The position numbers and the translations under genes were made by a program. A stretch of DNA of 64,000 bases from Chrysemys picta bellii (taxonomy: Eukaryota > Chordata > Testudines > Emydidae). This document shows positions 36,309 through 48,139 of the stretch, piece by piece (position 1 is the first letter of the stretch; each line of letters opens with the position of its first letter). The notes under the pieces were generated by a model, which saw only the letters and a list, made by a program, of their open reading frames with translations, was not told the origin of the DNA and searched no databases. The DNA is taken from NCBI RefSeq assembly GCF_011386835.1, contig NC_088794.1, forward strand, positions 67,900,434 through 67,964,433, read 5' to 3'.

Positions 36309-37332
36309 AATCTTAATGAGATAGACATTTTCTTGCACCTTTTCATTAGAATGTTGAAACATTTTGGAAACATTCTTTGCAGAAGTCATTCTGCTGTACA
36401 AAGGTGACTTTTGTAGGGGGTCATTTTATTACCTGAAGTTGTTTTTTGAATTTTTGAATACCAAACATTTCTGATAGGCAAATTCTCTACTATCTGCCAA
36501 ATTAACCCTGGTGTAACTCCACTGAGTCTAATGGAATTTGGCCTCAGGATTTTATGAAGCCATTAGGCTGCAAATTCTGCTCTGGGATTCATACCATGGA
36601 TTGGAAACATCTGACAAGTTAAAGATAACCTGCAAGTATTATGTAGAAATTAATCTAATTATAGGGTTACATGCTTGACTGTCCCAAATAGTGAAGGGTA
36701 GAGCAGTACTTAGTACATTATACATAATATTTCACTAGGTCTGGCCATGTCCATATTCACTGATTCCTACTCCTATGTGACACTGCAGCAGAAACTTTGC
36801 CAACATAGCCTATGACGCCCCAATGGAGCTAGCCCATAAATGGATGATTTTTTATATGTGCCATAGTTTTGAATAGATTTCATATTATTTTATATCCATA
36901 TTTAATTTATGTAAAATAAGTGTTTTCCAGTCAAAACCACTATGCCAATGATTACCCACAGTTTGTCAGTGAATTGTCTATAGAATGTTCCTTCTTAAGG
37001 GATAATGATATATACTGGGGGCACATGATTCTTGCAATTAGTCCTATTTACCTCCCCAAGGAAACAAATTGAAGTTATAATGCTCATCTTGGTTTCCGCC
37101 CCCCCTAGCAAACTGTGCACCAAGTTTGCAAGTGCTGCAGAAATACATTTCACTGGCTGCATGTAGTATCATTGTCTCCTTGCCTGGAAACTGATAGGAG
37201 CAAAACAAGAGGGGTTTTTTTTTGGCCGGGGTTGGGAGGAAACAACACATTTTAAAATTTGACATGTTCTGCCCGAGAAGAGGCTGGAAAGAAATTTGAA
37301 CAGAAACACTGTGAAAGATCTAAGAAGTCTGA

Positions 37333-37442
37333 TGGCCAAATTGTGCTCTTATTTACACTGAGAGAAATCAGAGTAATACCACTGACTTCAGTGAGTTAAC
37401 TCTGGATTTACACAGGCATGAGCAAGAGCCAAATTTGGCCCA
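37333..37442. mobile_element. Fold-back MITE of the 'ggagtta' family
   Basis: GGCCAAATTGTGCTCTTATT at the left is mirrored by GAGCAAGAGCCAAATTTGGCC at the right; the centre is ACCACTGACTTCAGTGAG. Confidence 0.65.
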
Positions 37443-37444
37443 GC

Positions 37445-39015
37445 ATATTTAAGAAACTGATGCTAAGAGAATTTAAAAAGAAAGTGCTTTTAACATCTCT
37501 GCCTTTTTTCATTTCATGCAGGAGGTACTGAAGAATAAATAAAAAAATTCTTTAGTACACTTTTACTCCTTATAAATTGCCAAGTGCCTTGATTTGATGT
37601 AACTGAAATGTCTTGACACCACCACAAATTCCAACTCTCTGAAGCCTGCAGCCCACATGAGCATTTTTTTTAGGTCCATTTGTCCCTCTGCAGCCCTGAC
37701 AGCTTTCATTCAATATAATCCTCAAATTTGTTGTTGCCTTTCCTGTTGAGTAAGCCACCTGCTCCCCTATGTGGATGTGGTAGGTGGAAGGGCCCTGAGC
37801 TGAAAATATCCGGAAAAATTAGGTTATAACACAATTTTAATTGATTAGCCAGTCACCCTACAGTTTTTTCACTAATCACTTAAGTGTCCCTGGTTTTGAA
37901 CCTAGAATGAGTACCTAAGCATTTACTCTAATCAGGTACATTGAATTTTCTTTGTCATGTTTGCTATAACCTGACAGTGTCCACAGTATTTTCCTTTTCA
38001 TATGTACTTCCCCAGGTCAGCCTAGGATGTGTTCCCATCATCTGAATGGATTTATAGACTCCATAATGCCACAATGCCGTGGCAAATGAAATCAATTGCA
38101 TTATAACGGTGAGAAGATAGACAGTGACAAATATCCTAGGACCTTATTGACTTTGCAATTTGAACCTCCTGTCTTCCAGACCACTCCCCAATACAGCAAA
38201 TAAAGAAAATTAAAAAGCTTCCAGAGTAAAATTTACTTCAATTTCCAGTTCTGTCTTTAAAAGATTAGAAACTGTCCATTTTGTAGCCAAAGACATTCAT
38301 TCTGGGATTTTATTTCTTGGTGTTTTTAGAGTGCATTACGTTTAAAACTAGATACATTATGTAACTGAATAGTATAAAACCAAACATATGGTTACAACTG
38401 AAATATACCAATATTTCCTTGTAAATAAATCTCTCGCTTTAACAAACATTCTCATAAAATTCTATACGATGCGTGGTTTAGAAGCAGGTGAAGAAATAGT
38501 ATTTACAGCCAGTTCTATATTTATTTTCATGCACATGTTTGACCATTTCACAGTTTAATGACTGCACATACAGTGCTTTCATTCAACAGTCCTAACACTA
38601 AGTTATTCTGCTACCCTAGAGGTTTGTGTAGAATATTGATTGGGAATTCATGCCCTCTGCTACAATTTACTGCTTTTACCTATAACAGCATGACTTAGGT
38701 ACTGGTATTTAACATGATTTGCTTAAGTCTTTGTGGACTTTTCCAAATTGGGTGCAATGGGCAGATTGGTAAAACTGCATATGAACCCTTTGCACCCTCA
38801 AAAACATTCAACTGTACACAGCCTGCAGGCTAAGCTCACAGTTACTGGTTATTATTTGTATAGCACCAACCGTGTGCTAGGTGTTTTAAAGGTACAGATG
38901 AAGACAAGGTCCCTGCTCCAATCGATACACACAAACTAGAAATGAAATTGAAAGAAAGGTGATTGGATGTTATGAAAAGCAATGGGAATGAACAAGGTTT
39001 ATAGGAAAATTTAGG
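37445..39015. other. Intergenic, little recognised
   Basis: AT-rich DNA; the only repeat recognised is a 'gtgctaggtgttttaaaggtaca' copy at about 38840-38945. Confidence 0.45.
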
Positions 39016-39807
39016 ATTAGGTTATTTCCACTTGCTGTGAATCCTTTTCACTTTGGTATTGTACCTGCTTGTTGGCCCTGTCCAGGATGTCCACCGTAAG
39101 TTCATCAGGGAAACACTTCCTCTTTGACCACTCCATGACAGTTTGAAATCAAACTTCTGCTCCAGTGTAACTGGGCTGCAGAGGTGAAAGGGCCTGAAAA
39201 CAGACAAACAGTACATTATTGTCTCTGCTTCAACAAAGGTTTGGTATAGCCTCATAGAAAAGAGCCTGTGGAATCTCAAGACCAAAAATGATACTTTGTA
39301 AAACTCCACTTCAGTAGTCTTAGGAACACTTCAGTTCCTAGAAGACACAACTGGGTCGAGAAGAGTGAAAAAGTGCACCCACAATGATAAGATGAAATTT
39401 ACAAATGTTTAAAAGTTGGAGACCATTGGAATGGAAGGTTGCCATGGTTTACTACCTAAGGTTTCTCAGTCCTTTCAGGCATTCCACATTGTGGAGGACA
39501 TAATCTATAAGGTTCCTGAATGGCAAAGGGACATTCTATTCCAAGCTAAAGCCATGCATATCACAGAGGTATTCACGCTTATGGCGTCGGAGCAACAAGT
39601 GGAGTAGGCTGGTGTCCCGTCCGTGAAATGTGACTACCTGTCTGGTGTTCCTACTTCAGCAAATGTTTGCAGGTATCAACACCTGTGACTGGGTCAAAAT
39701 TCATGAGGGAAATCAGCAGGATGCTGCATTAGCATCCACATAGATTACTGACTCCCTATGGCTTACAGTACAGCCTGCTCTGACTACATCTACTTATGGA
39801 CTATATG

Positions 39808-39825
39808 AAAACACACACACACACA
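39808..39825. repeat. (AC)n microsatellite
   Basis: A short run of ACACACACACACAC; too short to be unusual. Confidence 0.8.
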
Positions 39826-40379
39826 ATAAATAGACTCTCAAAGAACTGCACATTTAGACCCCCTTCTCCGGCATATGTCTGGACTGCAAACAATCCCCCT
39901 GTCTCATTTCAGACATTGATTTAGTCACCCATGCACTACATTTCCCCTTCCCTCTACAGTTTACTGTTTACAAGCAGCTCTTTATGCTGTGACATAGCCA
40001 ATTTGTGCAATGTGGTGAACTAAAAGGGAAGGCAATATACAGTTCTTACTTTCAACACCCCATCACATCTTTGGATGAATGTGCAAGTATCTAGTAAAAG
40101 TTTAATATTAAATGCTTGCTTAACCATTGTTTGTGCTTCCTGTTATCTATTTTGGTAATGGTGGTGGTGGGGTGATGCCAAGGTGCTGGCATGCATTCTG
40201 CCATTAGCAGATACATCCTGCTACCCATGCCTTATAAAAAAATTGTATTGGATCATAAACCAGAAATCCTTCCCATTCATATATTAACAACAACAAAAAA
40301 CATGGAGCCAAGCACTTACCAGGCACTGGGGCTACTTCTGCCTCTTCTGCAAGCTCTATGGCTGGCTGCTCCTCTGGGG

Positions 40380-40960
40380 GGTCATCACACAATTCCTCTG
40401 ACTATGGACCCACAATGTGCTGCAGCTGCTCCAGCAGCAAATCCTCCTTGAGGACTTTGCTAGCCTGATCTGGTGCGTGTTGGTTCCCCTCTAGTACTAC
40501 ACTAGATTTGGCTGTCAGAAGGTGACCATCCCGGCTGACCAGGCTATTGTGAACAGTTGGGGGCTCAGTGCTTGGCACAGTACCCATCACCCAATCAAAG
40601 TTCTTGTAAAAGAGGCAAGATGATGGGTGGGGGTGGGGTTTCCCAGAAATGCAGTTCTCATCCCTGGCTTTCCAGTGGTTGCTCTTGAGCCACTTCATCT
40701 GCTCCTTGCACTGCTCACCAGCCTGTGAATCCCCAACACTGTCAGCGTGTCTGTTATTTCTTAGTACACATGTTCATTTCTGGTACTTTTACTGAAGTCA
40801 AACATCTTGCTCACCTCCCACCAGAGATTTACCAGAATCTGACTATGGTGCCATGACCAGGTAGCAACATGTTTGGCAAAGGACTTCTTCCCGTTGGTGG
40901 CCATAGCTAACGCAGGAGATGGTTCACTCTGTTTGCAGCTCAGCAGTCAGAATAGAATGG
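40380..40960 (-). pseudogene. Degenerate Myb/SANT-like (trihelix) coding remnant, Harbinger-type or MSANTD-like
   Basis: Minus-strand reading near 40890-40815 gives HVATWSWHHSQILVNLWWE, like the first helix of a Myb/SANT-like domain. A frameshift follows. The frame 40760-40402 then gives GEQCKEQMKWLKSNHWKARD, a C-x-x-x-x-x-x-LK core with NCISGKP, and FYKNFDWVMGT, the usual order of the trihelix fold's second half. Such proteins are encoded by Harbinger transposons as a DNA-binding partner and by related host genes. Stops and a frameshift imply a relic. I found no terminal repeats or transposase, so the origin is inferred. Confidence 0.5.
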
Positions 40961-41451
40961 AAGGTTAAACATCAAATAGCTGTACGAGAACCAAGAGGTT
41001 GTTTCCATTTCCTGTGAATTGATTGGCTAGTGTTGGGATAGAAATGATAGGAACATTGGCCCATTGGACTGAGGATAGTGTTGGTGGAGCATCAGCACTT
41101 GAGTCAGAGGGACCTGGGCCCAAACTGTGTCCACACTGCAAAATGGGAGTGCACTGTGGACCCAAGTCCCAGTGGAACTTGGGCTTAGACCCACTCCCAC
41201 TTGCCAGGTCCTAGGGTCTGGGTCCCGAGGGTTTGCTGGCCTGAATCAGATAGCTCTGTGTGTAGATGGAAAGGGGGAGGGGGGCTGGGCTTGAGCCTGA
41301 GCCTAGGCTTACACTGCAGTGTTGACATACCATTACTGACTTTGGAGCACAAGTCCCATTTACTGTCCCTAGTGGCTTTGGGGGAGATTTCTAGATTCAT
41401 AAACAGCAGTTAAGTGTCTAATGCTCATTGACTCAGTGGTAATCAAGTATC

Positions 41452-41780
41452 AGAGGGATAGCCGTGTTAGTCTGAATCTAACAGAGGGTCCTGTGGCACC
41501 TTTAAGACTAACAGAAGTATTGGGAGCATAAGTTTTCGTGGGTAAGAACCTCAGTTCTTCAGATGCAAGTAATGGAAATTTCCAGAGGCAGTATAAATCA
41601 GTATGGAGATAACAAGGTTAGTTCAATCAGGGAGGGTGAGGTGCTCTGCTAGCAGTTGAGGTGTGAACACCAAGGGAGGAGAAACTGCTTCTGTAGCTGG
41701 ATAGCCATTCACAGTCTTTGTTTAATCCTGATCTGATGGTGTCAAATTTGCAAATGAACTGGAGCTCAGCAGTTTCTCTT
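41452..41780 (-). mobile_element. Penelope-like element 3' end with 15-bp target duplication
   Basis: A 329-bp insert flanked by identical TGGTAATCAAGTATC at 41437-41451 and 41781-41795. Minus-strand reading begins ETAELQFICKFDTIRSGLNK, homologous to AELEFICKLDSIKLGLNK at the C-terminus of the Penelope-like element at 47.1-48.1 kb. It is followed by a noncoding 3' region with a hammerhead-like core (41534-41562) and the tail CAGACTAACACGGCTA. It is 5' truncated; only the last part of the endonuclease reading frame remains. Confidence 0.82.
41534..41562 (-). ncRNA. Hammerhead-ribozyme-like core (minus strand)
   Basis: Minus-strand order is CTGAAGA, a stem-loop (UGAGGU / ACCCA around a UCUU loop, one bulged A), then GAAAA. 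This is the CUGANGA - stem II - GAAA core of the hammerhead class. Outer stems and the cleavage triplet were not resolved, and the stem's closing pair is C-C here, so activity is doubtful. Confidence 0.5.
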
Positions 41781-42109
41781 TGGTAATCAAGTATCTCAAT
41801 GTTATTTGTGCCTTTGAAAAATCTCCCTATTTGTCTCTGTTTCCATTTGGCAAACACTATGTTTTTCCTTCACTGTATTCTAAATGGAATCAGCCTTTTT
41901 CTTTACTTTCTTGTTTTTTGAAATGGCAAGAATGTGAGCACACATCTGGGAACAGTGTTTGTGTGTTTGCTGCTGCAGTTCTAGAGAAGTGAACACAAGC
42001 TCAAAACACTCCCTTTGCAAAGGTTCTACATAAACAGAGACTAATAAGTTTCTTAGTGAAAAACTAGTGGATTAAAATAAATAGATTTTAGGGGCTGCAT
42101 TTGCCAAAG

Positions 42110-42230
42110 CACTCCATGTTGGCCTAACTCTGATCCCATTGAAATCAGTGGCAGTTTACTCAATGGAAACTGACTTCAACAGGAGCAAAGTTAGGTCAAT
42201 TCTGAGCACTTTTGAAAGTCCTTAGAATCC
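42110..42230. repeat. Palindromic MITE-like repeat
   Basis: GGCCTAACTCTGATCCCATT and later GCAAAGTTAGGTCAATTC are inverted partners, with two TGAAATCAGTGG / CTGACTTCAACAG motifs in the centre. Confidence 0.5.
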
Positions 42231-43395
42231 AGAGAACATTTTCCACTGGATTCTAACTAGAGCTGGTCTAATAATTCATTGCAAATACATTTGATGAATG
42301 CTGTCATGTTTTGTGACTCATCTTGGAACTAACCCTGTGAATAAGCTGGGAATCAATACCAATTTTTGGAAATGTATTTGTTATTCATGAATGTTAGCCA
42401 AAGAGTTCATGTGAACAAATGCCAGTCTATGTGATGCTCACAAACTGTTCTCTTTGACTATTTGCTATTCAGCACTCATGATTAATGATGTATGATTGGT
42501 CAGCTGGATTACAGGCTGTTGGATGAAAGGATCATAGAAATAAATAGTACTTCTGCTAAACATTTTCTGATGAATAATTAGTTCTGCTGCAAAGCCCTGG
42601 GATTCATGAACATGTTCAATCATCCAAACACTCTCAAACAATTAGCAATACAATCCCATTAAAAACAGTGAATGCAGCACATTTACTTGGGAAATATGCA
42701 TGAATCACTTTTTGTGTTATTTAACCCACTCTAATGATAATAATGTTAAATGAAATCTAATTTGGGAACTAAACTACTGGATATAAGTCTCCCTTTATGC
42801 TTGTGTCCTGATGTTTTCCTACTGACTCAAAATTTAATCTTTATCCTTCTTCAAATGTAAAACATCTGGATCTATAACTAATTGCAGGTGAAACCCTACA
42901 GCTGGATACATAATTTTATCATCTTGTTTTACTAGTTATCAAACAACACCTTTTTTGTGGCCTGATGTCACAATCGTAAATAAGTTGGGAATGTAATGTA
43001 TTAGTGAATAAAAGCAGCAGACTGCCTGGGCCTCTCCTTCCACAACTTGGAATTCTGTTCCAATTGGGTGAAGTACTTTCCTCTTTGAAGATAAGTGCCG
43101 TGTTTGTTGGAGACAAGTGGGCTTGTAGCATAAGACTGTCGCTTGTGGAAGACTCTTTAGGAACTGCTCTAAAGTGCGCCAGCTGGGGATTCCCATACAT
43201 TGGGAAAAGCTTCATGTGGAGAAATATGATGGATATTTCTGGTCCCTTTGGAGCTGCCAGAGCAGTACAAAGAGGCTAGGATGAAGGAGAGAGTCAGACG
43301 TCAGTTGTTAGGATAGAAAAAAAAAATATGTACTTTATAGTATACAAAATGTACTAATGTCATTCTGAATGTATACCGCACCTTTGATATACATA
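42231..43395. other. Intergenic, nothing firmly recognised
   Basis: AT-rich DNA with several self-similar TTCATGAA / ATTCATGAATG motifs between 42270 and 42500 that may be an old transposon. No ends found. Confidence 0.35.
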
Positions 43396-43399
43396 TGTT

Positions 43400-43575
43400 A
43401 AAGCAGTTTATAAACGTGAAAAGTATACCTCTCCACACCTCTGTGATGTAACTAGGTAGTTTCATACCCATTATACAGATTTCTAACCAGAGACATATAG
43501 TAACTTGCCCAGGACCACACAACAAACCAGTAGCAAGGCCTGGAATGAAACACAGTAGTCCTGACTCAGAGTTCC
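43400..43575 (-). repeat. MIR-like SINE, minus orientation
   Basis: CCCATTATACAGATTTCTAACC, then GTAACTTGCCCAGGACCACA and GTAGCAAGGCCTGGAATGAA follow the MIR order on the reverse strand. Confidence 0.6.
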
Positions 43576-44975
43576 CAGCTATAACGAGATTCTACAAGGT
43601 CCTTTTAAAGATTCTAAGCAATTCATGGCAGGGACTTTGCCTTATGTGCATTTTTACTGAAGGCCAGCTCTGGCTGCAATATTTGGATCTGGATTTGAAA
43701 CGCATCATTCAGAAGTGTTTGAATGAAGAGTTTTGTTTCAGGCTTCTCTCTTATATTTACTGTTGTAAGCTACTGAGTATTATATTAACACACCTAGTCA
43801 CTAGATCATGTTGCCTGTATTTTTCCCCATGTATGTAGCCAATAGCTCCTATCCAAGTACTTTTGCTGTTTGCATTCAACAGCATGTACCTGTGTTTCCA
43901 ATTTCAAATTCAGTCAGTAGACATTCCAAGTGCTAAGAGAAAGGTGGTTTCTCTTCAGATCATATAAATCTTTACCTGAGAGGCGTTTTAATTTTTCATG
44001 GGGGTTCAGATTCTGCTAGGAATCTGCCACAGGAGCTGAGCATGTTTCCCAATACAGGGATGTCTCTGCCAGCCTGCCATTGGATTGGCTGTATTCCTGC
44101 TGCCTGTCTGTGGTGTAATCACTCTTACTCATTTCCACATGAAACAGCTCTGTTAAAAATGCTTACAGAGTATTTTTTTAAAGTAAAACCTGTTTTGTGG
44201 AATAGCAAAATTAAAGTTATTTCAAAACCACATTAATTTCCCCAAAACAATGTGCTTTGGACTTCCCAGTGCATGCTATTTTGCAATCTGTCTGTACCAG
44301 CTACATTTTTACACCTGATCATCTCCTTGTTTTTCTAAGAACATTTTAGTAATCTAGATACAAATGTTCACATTTCTCAGCTGGGAACAAACAGAAATCC
44401 CAGTAAAGTGTTTTTATGTTTATAAGTGCATAAAAGGAATAGTTTTATTTTTTCTCAGGACACAAAAATCTGGCATGACAATTAAAGAAAAATCAAAGAG
44501 ATTGAGCATGAAAAGTTAAAACAGAAAACCAGGATCAGCTGTCATTGAATGTGCTTTGAAAACTAAGTCATAGTTTCCCAAGCCAACAAATATCATGCAA
44601 AGCAAAAGCAGTAGACTCCAGGTGGAAACGGAATATGTGGTTAATGCAAAAAGTCTTTCACTACTGGAGTTAGAACTCAAACTAGCCATGTCATAAGTAA
44701 AATGAAATTGATGCCCCCTGGCTAGTCACTAGTGGATAGACACCAGAAACTGCTTAACATTTTGTATTATTGGAGGATCCTATTTTAACTATCATAACAA
44801 ATACCTTAGCATCACTAATTATCATCTTAGTATCTTACCTTAGTACCTTAGTGATACCTTAGTATCACTAATTTATCACTAATTTCATCTGGTGGGATGC
44901 AGGAAACAGTGCAAGTCCAAGGGAATCTTCATTTTGTTCCCATTCCTCATCTGTACATTAGGGGAGTTAAGGCTG
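43576..44975. other. Intergenic, short local duplications only
   Basis: Around 44795-44890 the motif ACCTTAGTATCACTAATT recurs in several partial copies (short local duplications). Nothing else recognised. Confidence 0.45.
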
Positions 44976-44979
44976 AAGG

Positions 44980-45095
44980 CCCTATTCCTGTAAAGATTTA
45001 AATACCTGCTTAACTTTAGCCACATGAGTAGTCCCATTGAACTGTGTGGCTAGTCACATGTATAAAGTGAAATGAAGCAGGATTAGGTCCTACGA
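44980..45095. mobile_element. Fold-back MITE ('cacatgagtagtcccatt' type)
   Basis: CCTATTCCTGTAAAGATTTA and AAGCAGGATTAGGTCC flank a centre with TAGCCACATGAGTAGTCCCA and GTGTGGCTAGTCACATG in inverted relation. Confidence 0.55.
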
Positions 45096-45099
45096 GAGG

Positions 45100-46275
45100 G
45101 CAGGTGTCATTTACACCATCATCCCTCACCAGGGGCTTCACCAGGTGAGACAGCAAGTTTAAAATACAGCTGGGGATCCACAGAACCTCACCACTGGAGG
45201 CTGCCTGTGTTGAACCAGTGTCTCCTCCAGTCATCTTAATCCTTCCCCTTCTCTCCAGCTAGCACTGCACACTGATGAGGCTGCCTGGATGAACTCCAGG
45301 TCTCACAATATAAAGGGGACTGTGGGAACCTTGTGCTCGCACTGCATCACCTCTATCTATGCCAAAAGCTCATGGCCCTGGGTTATACGTGAAGAAGCTG
45401 GCAGAATCCAGGGCTAAATATAATCCTATGTGTCAGCCAGACAAAGCACCTGCTCCCAACTTGCTCAAAGAGGAAAAATATAAAATATAGCCCTGTAAGT
45501 CTGAATGGGAGAAGACAGGTAAGCTAGTGGCACCTGCAAATTAGCACAGATCAAGTGCAATACATTTGGTGGAGAAATCTCATTGTATTAATTTACTGGC
45601 AAAGAATTATTCCACATTCCCCTTTGGGAATTACCAATTTTGAAAAATTGCTGTCAGTTATACCTTCTGTGCTGGTACAGAAAACGTCTCTAATCCTCTC
45701 CTGAAAGTTTTATTGGATCCCAAGGCACACTTGGATGCTCCAGCCGTGGGATAGTTCAGAAATACCAGGGCCTTGTGTAACTTGTCAGTGGATTTGCTGT
45801 ACTTTACTTGGGCCAGCAATAAAATGCTTTAAGGTCTGTACAAATGTACACTGTCAAATGCATGAAATATGAAATAAAAATGCTCCCCTTGACTGCTATT
45901 GTGGTGGTGCTCACACTTAGCTACAGGCAGTATATTTAGTAACAAACGGCCTCCATTCAGTGCACTTAAGAGAAGGATGGAGAAGGTTGGCAAGCCATTC
46001 AGAGAGTGCAGGTGTGAAACGTACCTGGATACTTCATGGTCATTTTAAAAAAATCTAGTTTTTAAATTAGCTTATTTGATCAGGCCAAGTGCAAGTCTGA
46101 AAACATTTTATACACCAGAATCATTATTCATTTTATGGTCAGTATCTAACCTGGTTACTGCTCTATAACCAGTGCATTTACCACTATAAAACTATTTGCT
46201 CTTGAGTTAGTCTGAGTGAACCCCTCTAAGAACCCCAGTGTTATCAGGCGAGTGCCAGTCTGAGCACAGCACTGC
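45100..46275. other. Intergenic, nothing recognised
   Basis: No coding exon, RNA gene or identifiable repeat seen. Confidence 0.4.
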
Positions 46276-46279
46276 AAAC

Positions 46280-46410
46280 AGAAATGCATAGATTCTTGGG
46301 CAATATGGGTTCAGTGTGACTTTTGGACAAATCCCCTCAGTCCCGTTTGTAGGATGAGGATAATTTAATAATTATTATGTACTTATTAGCTATTGAGGAT
46401 TAATTAGGGT
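46280..46410 (+). repeat. MIR-like SINE remnant
   Basis: TGGACAAATCCCCTCAGTCCC, AGGATGAGGATAATTTAA and GAGGATTAATTAGG follow the MIR plus-strand order, strongly diverged. Confidence 0.45.
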
Positions 46411-46434
46411 TTTTTTTAAATGCACTTTGAATTT

Positions 46435-47118
46435 AATGGGCCAAATTTGGCCCTGGTGTAAGTGGGCATAATTCCCATTGATTTCAATCTGTGACTGTTT
46501 TGCCAGGGCTGCATTTGGTTTTTATAAATGCAATGTATTATGTTAGGAATGTTGATGCTGTGTGTGACGTGTGTACAGTTCAGGAGCCTTGCTGTAACTG
46601 CATTCTTTCTGGCTGTAGCTATTTCCATTTCTTTGTTAAGTTTAAAAGAAGAAGAAAAGGACTCCCTCACTGGCATGACATCACCAAACAAGGAAGCCAC
46701 TCATGTTTCCTCCACTTTAACAGCGCTTTCTGTTTGTGTTTGAATGCAATCCTTTTATCTGGCTAACACATCTGGGGTTAAGCAAATGTTCCGACACTAC
46801 TTGATATGCATCCTTTCATTCCATTAACTCATAGACATAACATGAAATAGTTCACAATGGAATCTACTGTTCTATGGCAAGAGACAATGCACTGGATCAT
46901 GTGAGGTAGAGAGATTAACAGCAAAAGGGCCTGTGCGTCTCTGATGGGGGTCATGCCCAGGCACTTTTTCAGATGTGCCAATCTCACCCTCACATTTGCT
47001 ATGTGAGAGCAGCACCAGCTACACTGAAAGAAGTGCTCTTAGCTCTGTAGCCAACAAAAGTGGGCTTGGTAGATGATAGTTGTGTGTAGGAAACAGGCCC
47101 CATACTGCACTTTCCATT
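46435..47118. other. Intergenic with one MITE remnant
   Basis: A 'gggccaaatttggccctgg ... cccattgatttcaat' fold-back remnant lies at 46437-46492; the rest is unremarkable. Confidence 0.45.
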
Positions 47119-47119
47119 C

Positions 47120-48135
47120 CATGGCAGTGTGCTAAGTGGAGCTGTCAAGCATTCTTAAAACCACTATATCCACCTAGGGAAGTGAAGAAACAGATTGAGA
47201 GAGCCAGACGGGTACCCAGAAGTCACCTACTACAGGACAGGTCCAATAAAGAAAGTAACAGAATGCCACTGGCCATCACCTACAGCTCCCACTTAAAGCC
47301 TCTCCAGCATCCTCATCAAGGATCTACAACTATCCTGGAAGATGATCCCTCGCTCTCACAAACCTTGGGAGGCAGACCAGTCCTCGCTTACAGACAGCCC
47401 CCCAACCTGAGGCAAATACTCACCAGCAACCACACAACAGAAACACCAACCCAGGAACCATCCCTTGCAACAAACCCCGTTGCCAGCTCTGTCCACATAT
47501 CTACTCAAGTGACATCATCACAGGACCTAACCACATCAGCCACATCATAAGGGACTCGTTCACTTGCACATCCACTAATGTGATATATGCCATCATGTGC
47601 CAGCAATGCCCCTCTGCCATGTACATTGGTCAAACCGGACAGTCTCTACGCAAAAGAATAAATGGACACAAAGCAGACGTCAAGAAATATAACATTCAAA
47701 AACGAGTCGGAGAGTATTTTAACCGGACTTTAACAAGAAACTGCAGAGCTGGAATTCATTTGCAAACTTGACTCCATCAAATTAGGCCTGAATAAAGACT
47801 GGGAATGGCTGGGTCACTACAAGAAGTAATCTCCCATCAACTGTTGAGTATGGGCCATCCACCCTGATGGAATTGGCATCGTTAGCTCTACAAAAACTAA
47901 TTTTTACTCTGTTGACATTCACACCTTCTTGGCAACTGTTGGGAATGGGACACATCCACCCTGATTGAATCATTGACCCCCCACTTGGTAAGGCAACGCC
48001 CATCTTTTCTTGTGCTGTATATTTATGCCTGCCTACTATAATTTTCACTCCATACATCTGAAGAAGTGGGTCATAGCCCACGAAAGCTTATGCTCTAATA
48101 AATTTGTTAGTCTTTAAGGTGCCCCAAGACTCCTT
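47120..48135 (+). mobile_element. Penelope-like retroelement, 3' part with GIY-YIG endonuclease
   Basis: The frame from about 47130 gives the end of a Penelope-type polyprotein: QIERARRVPRSHLL, RMPLAITYSSHLKPL, GGRPVLAYRQPPNLRQILTS. After a frameshift near 47470 come CNKPRCQLCPHI, CTSTNVIYAIMC and MYIGQTGQSLRKRINGH, a GIY-YIG nuclease with the Cys-rich motif typical of these elements (about 47470-47770). A second frameshift near 47720 leads to AELEFICKLDSIKLGLNKDW and a stop at 47827-47829. A noncoding tail of about 300 nt with a hammerhead-like core follows. Reverse transcriptase is missing, so the copy is dead and 5' truncated. Confidence 0.88.
48058..48085 (+). ncRNA. Hammerhead-ribozyme-like core in Penelope-like tail
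   Basis: CTGAAGA at 48058-48064 is followed by a 5-bp stem GTGGG (48066-48070) / CCCAC (48077-48081) with a 6-nt loop, then GAAA at 48082-48085. That is the CUGANGA - stem II - GAAA core of hammerhead ribozymes, which are known in Penelope-like elements. One extra A lies between the core and stem II. Stems I and III and the cleavage site were not resolved by eye. Confidence 0.65.
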
Positions 48136-48139
48136 GTTG

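Noticed and set aside
39022..39607. Two frames (95 and 63 codons) with ordinary composition
   Set aside because: No family recognised, no splice support; proximity to the Myb/SANT-like relic suggests transposon debris but I could not show it.
43004..43279. 91-codon plus-strand frame
   Set aside because: No recognisable domain; opposite strand carries equally long frames.
44790..44890. Repeated ACCTTAGTATCACTAAT units, considered as a CRISPR-like or satellite array
   Set aside because: Units are irregular, adjacent and without spacers; a small local duplication in a vertebrate genome.
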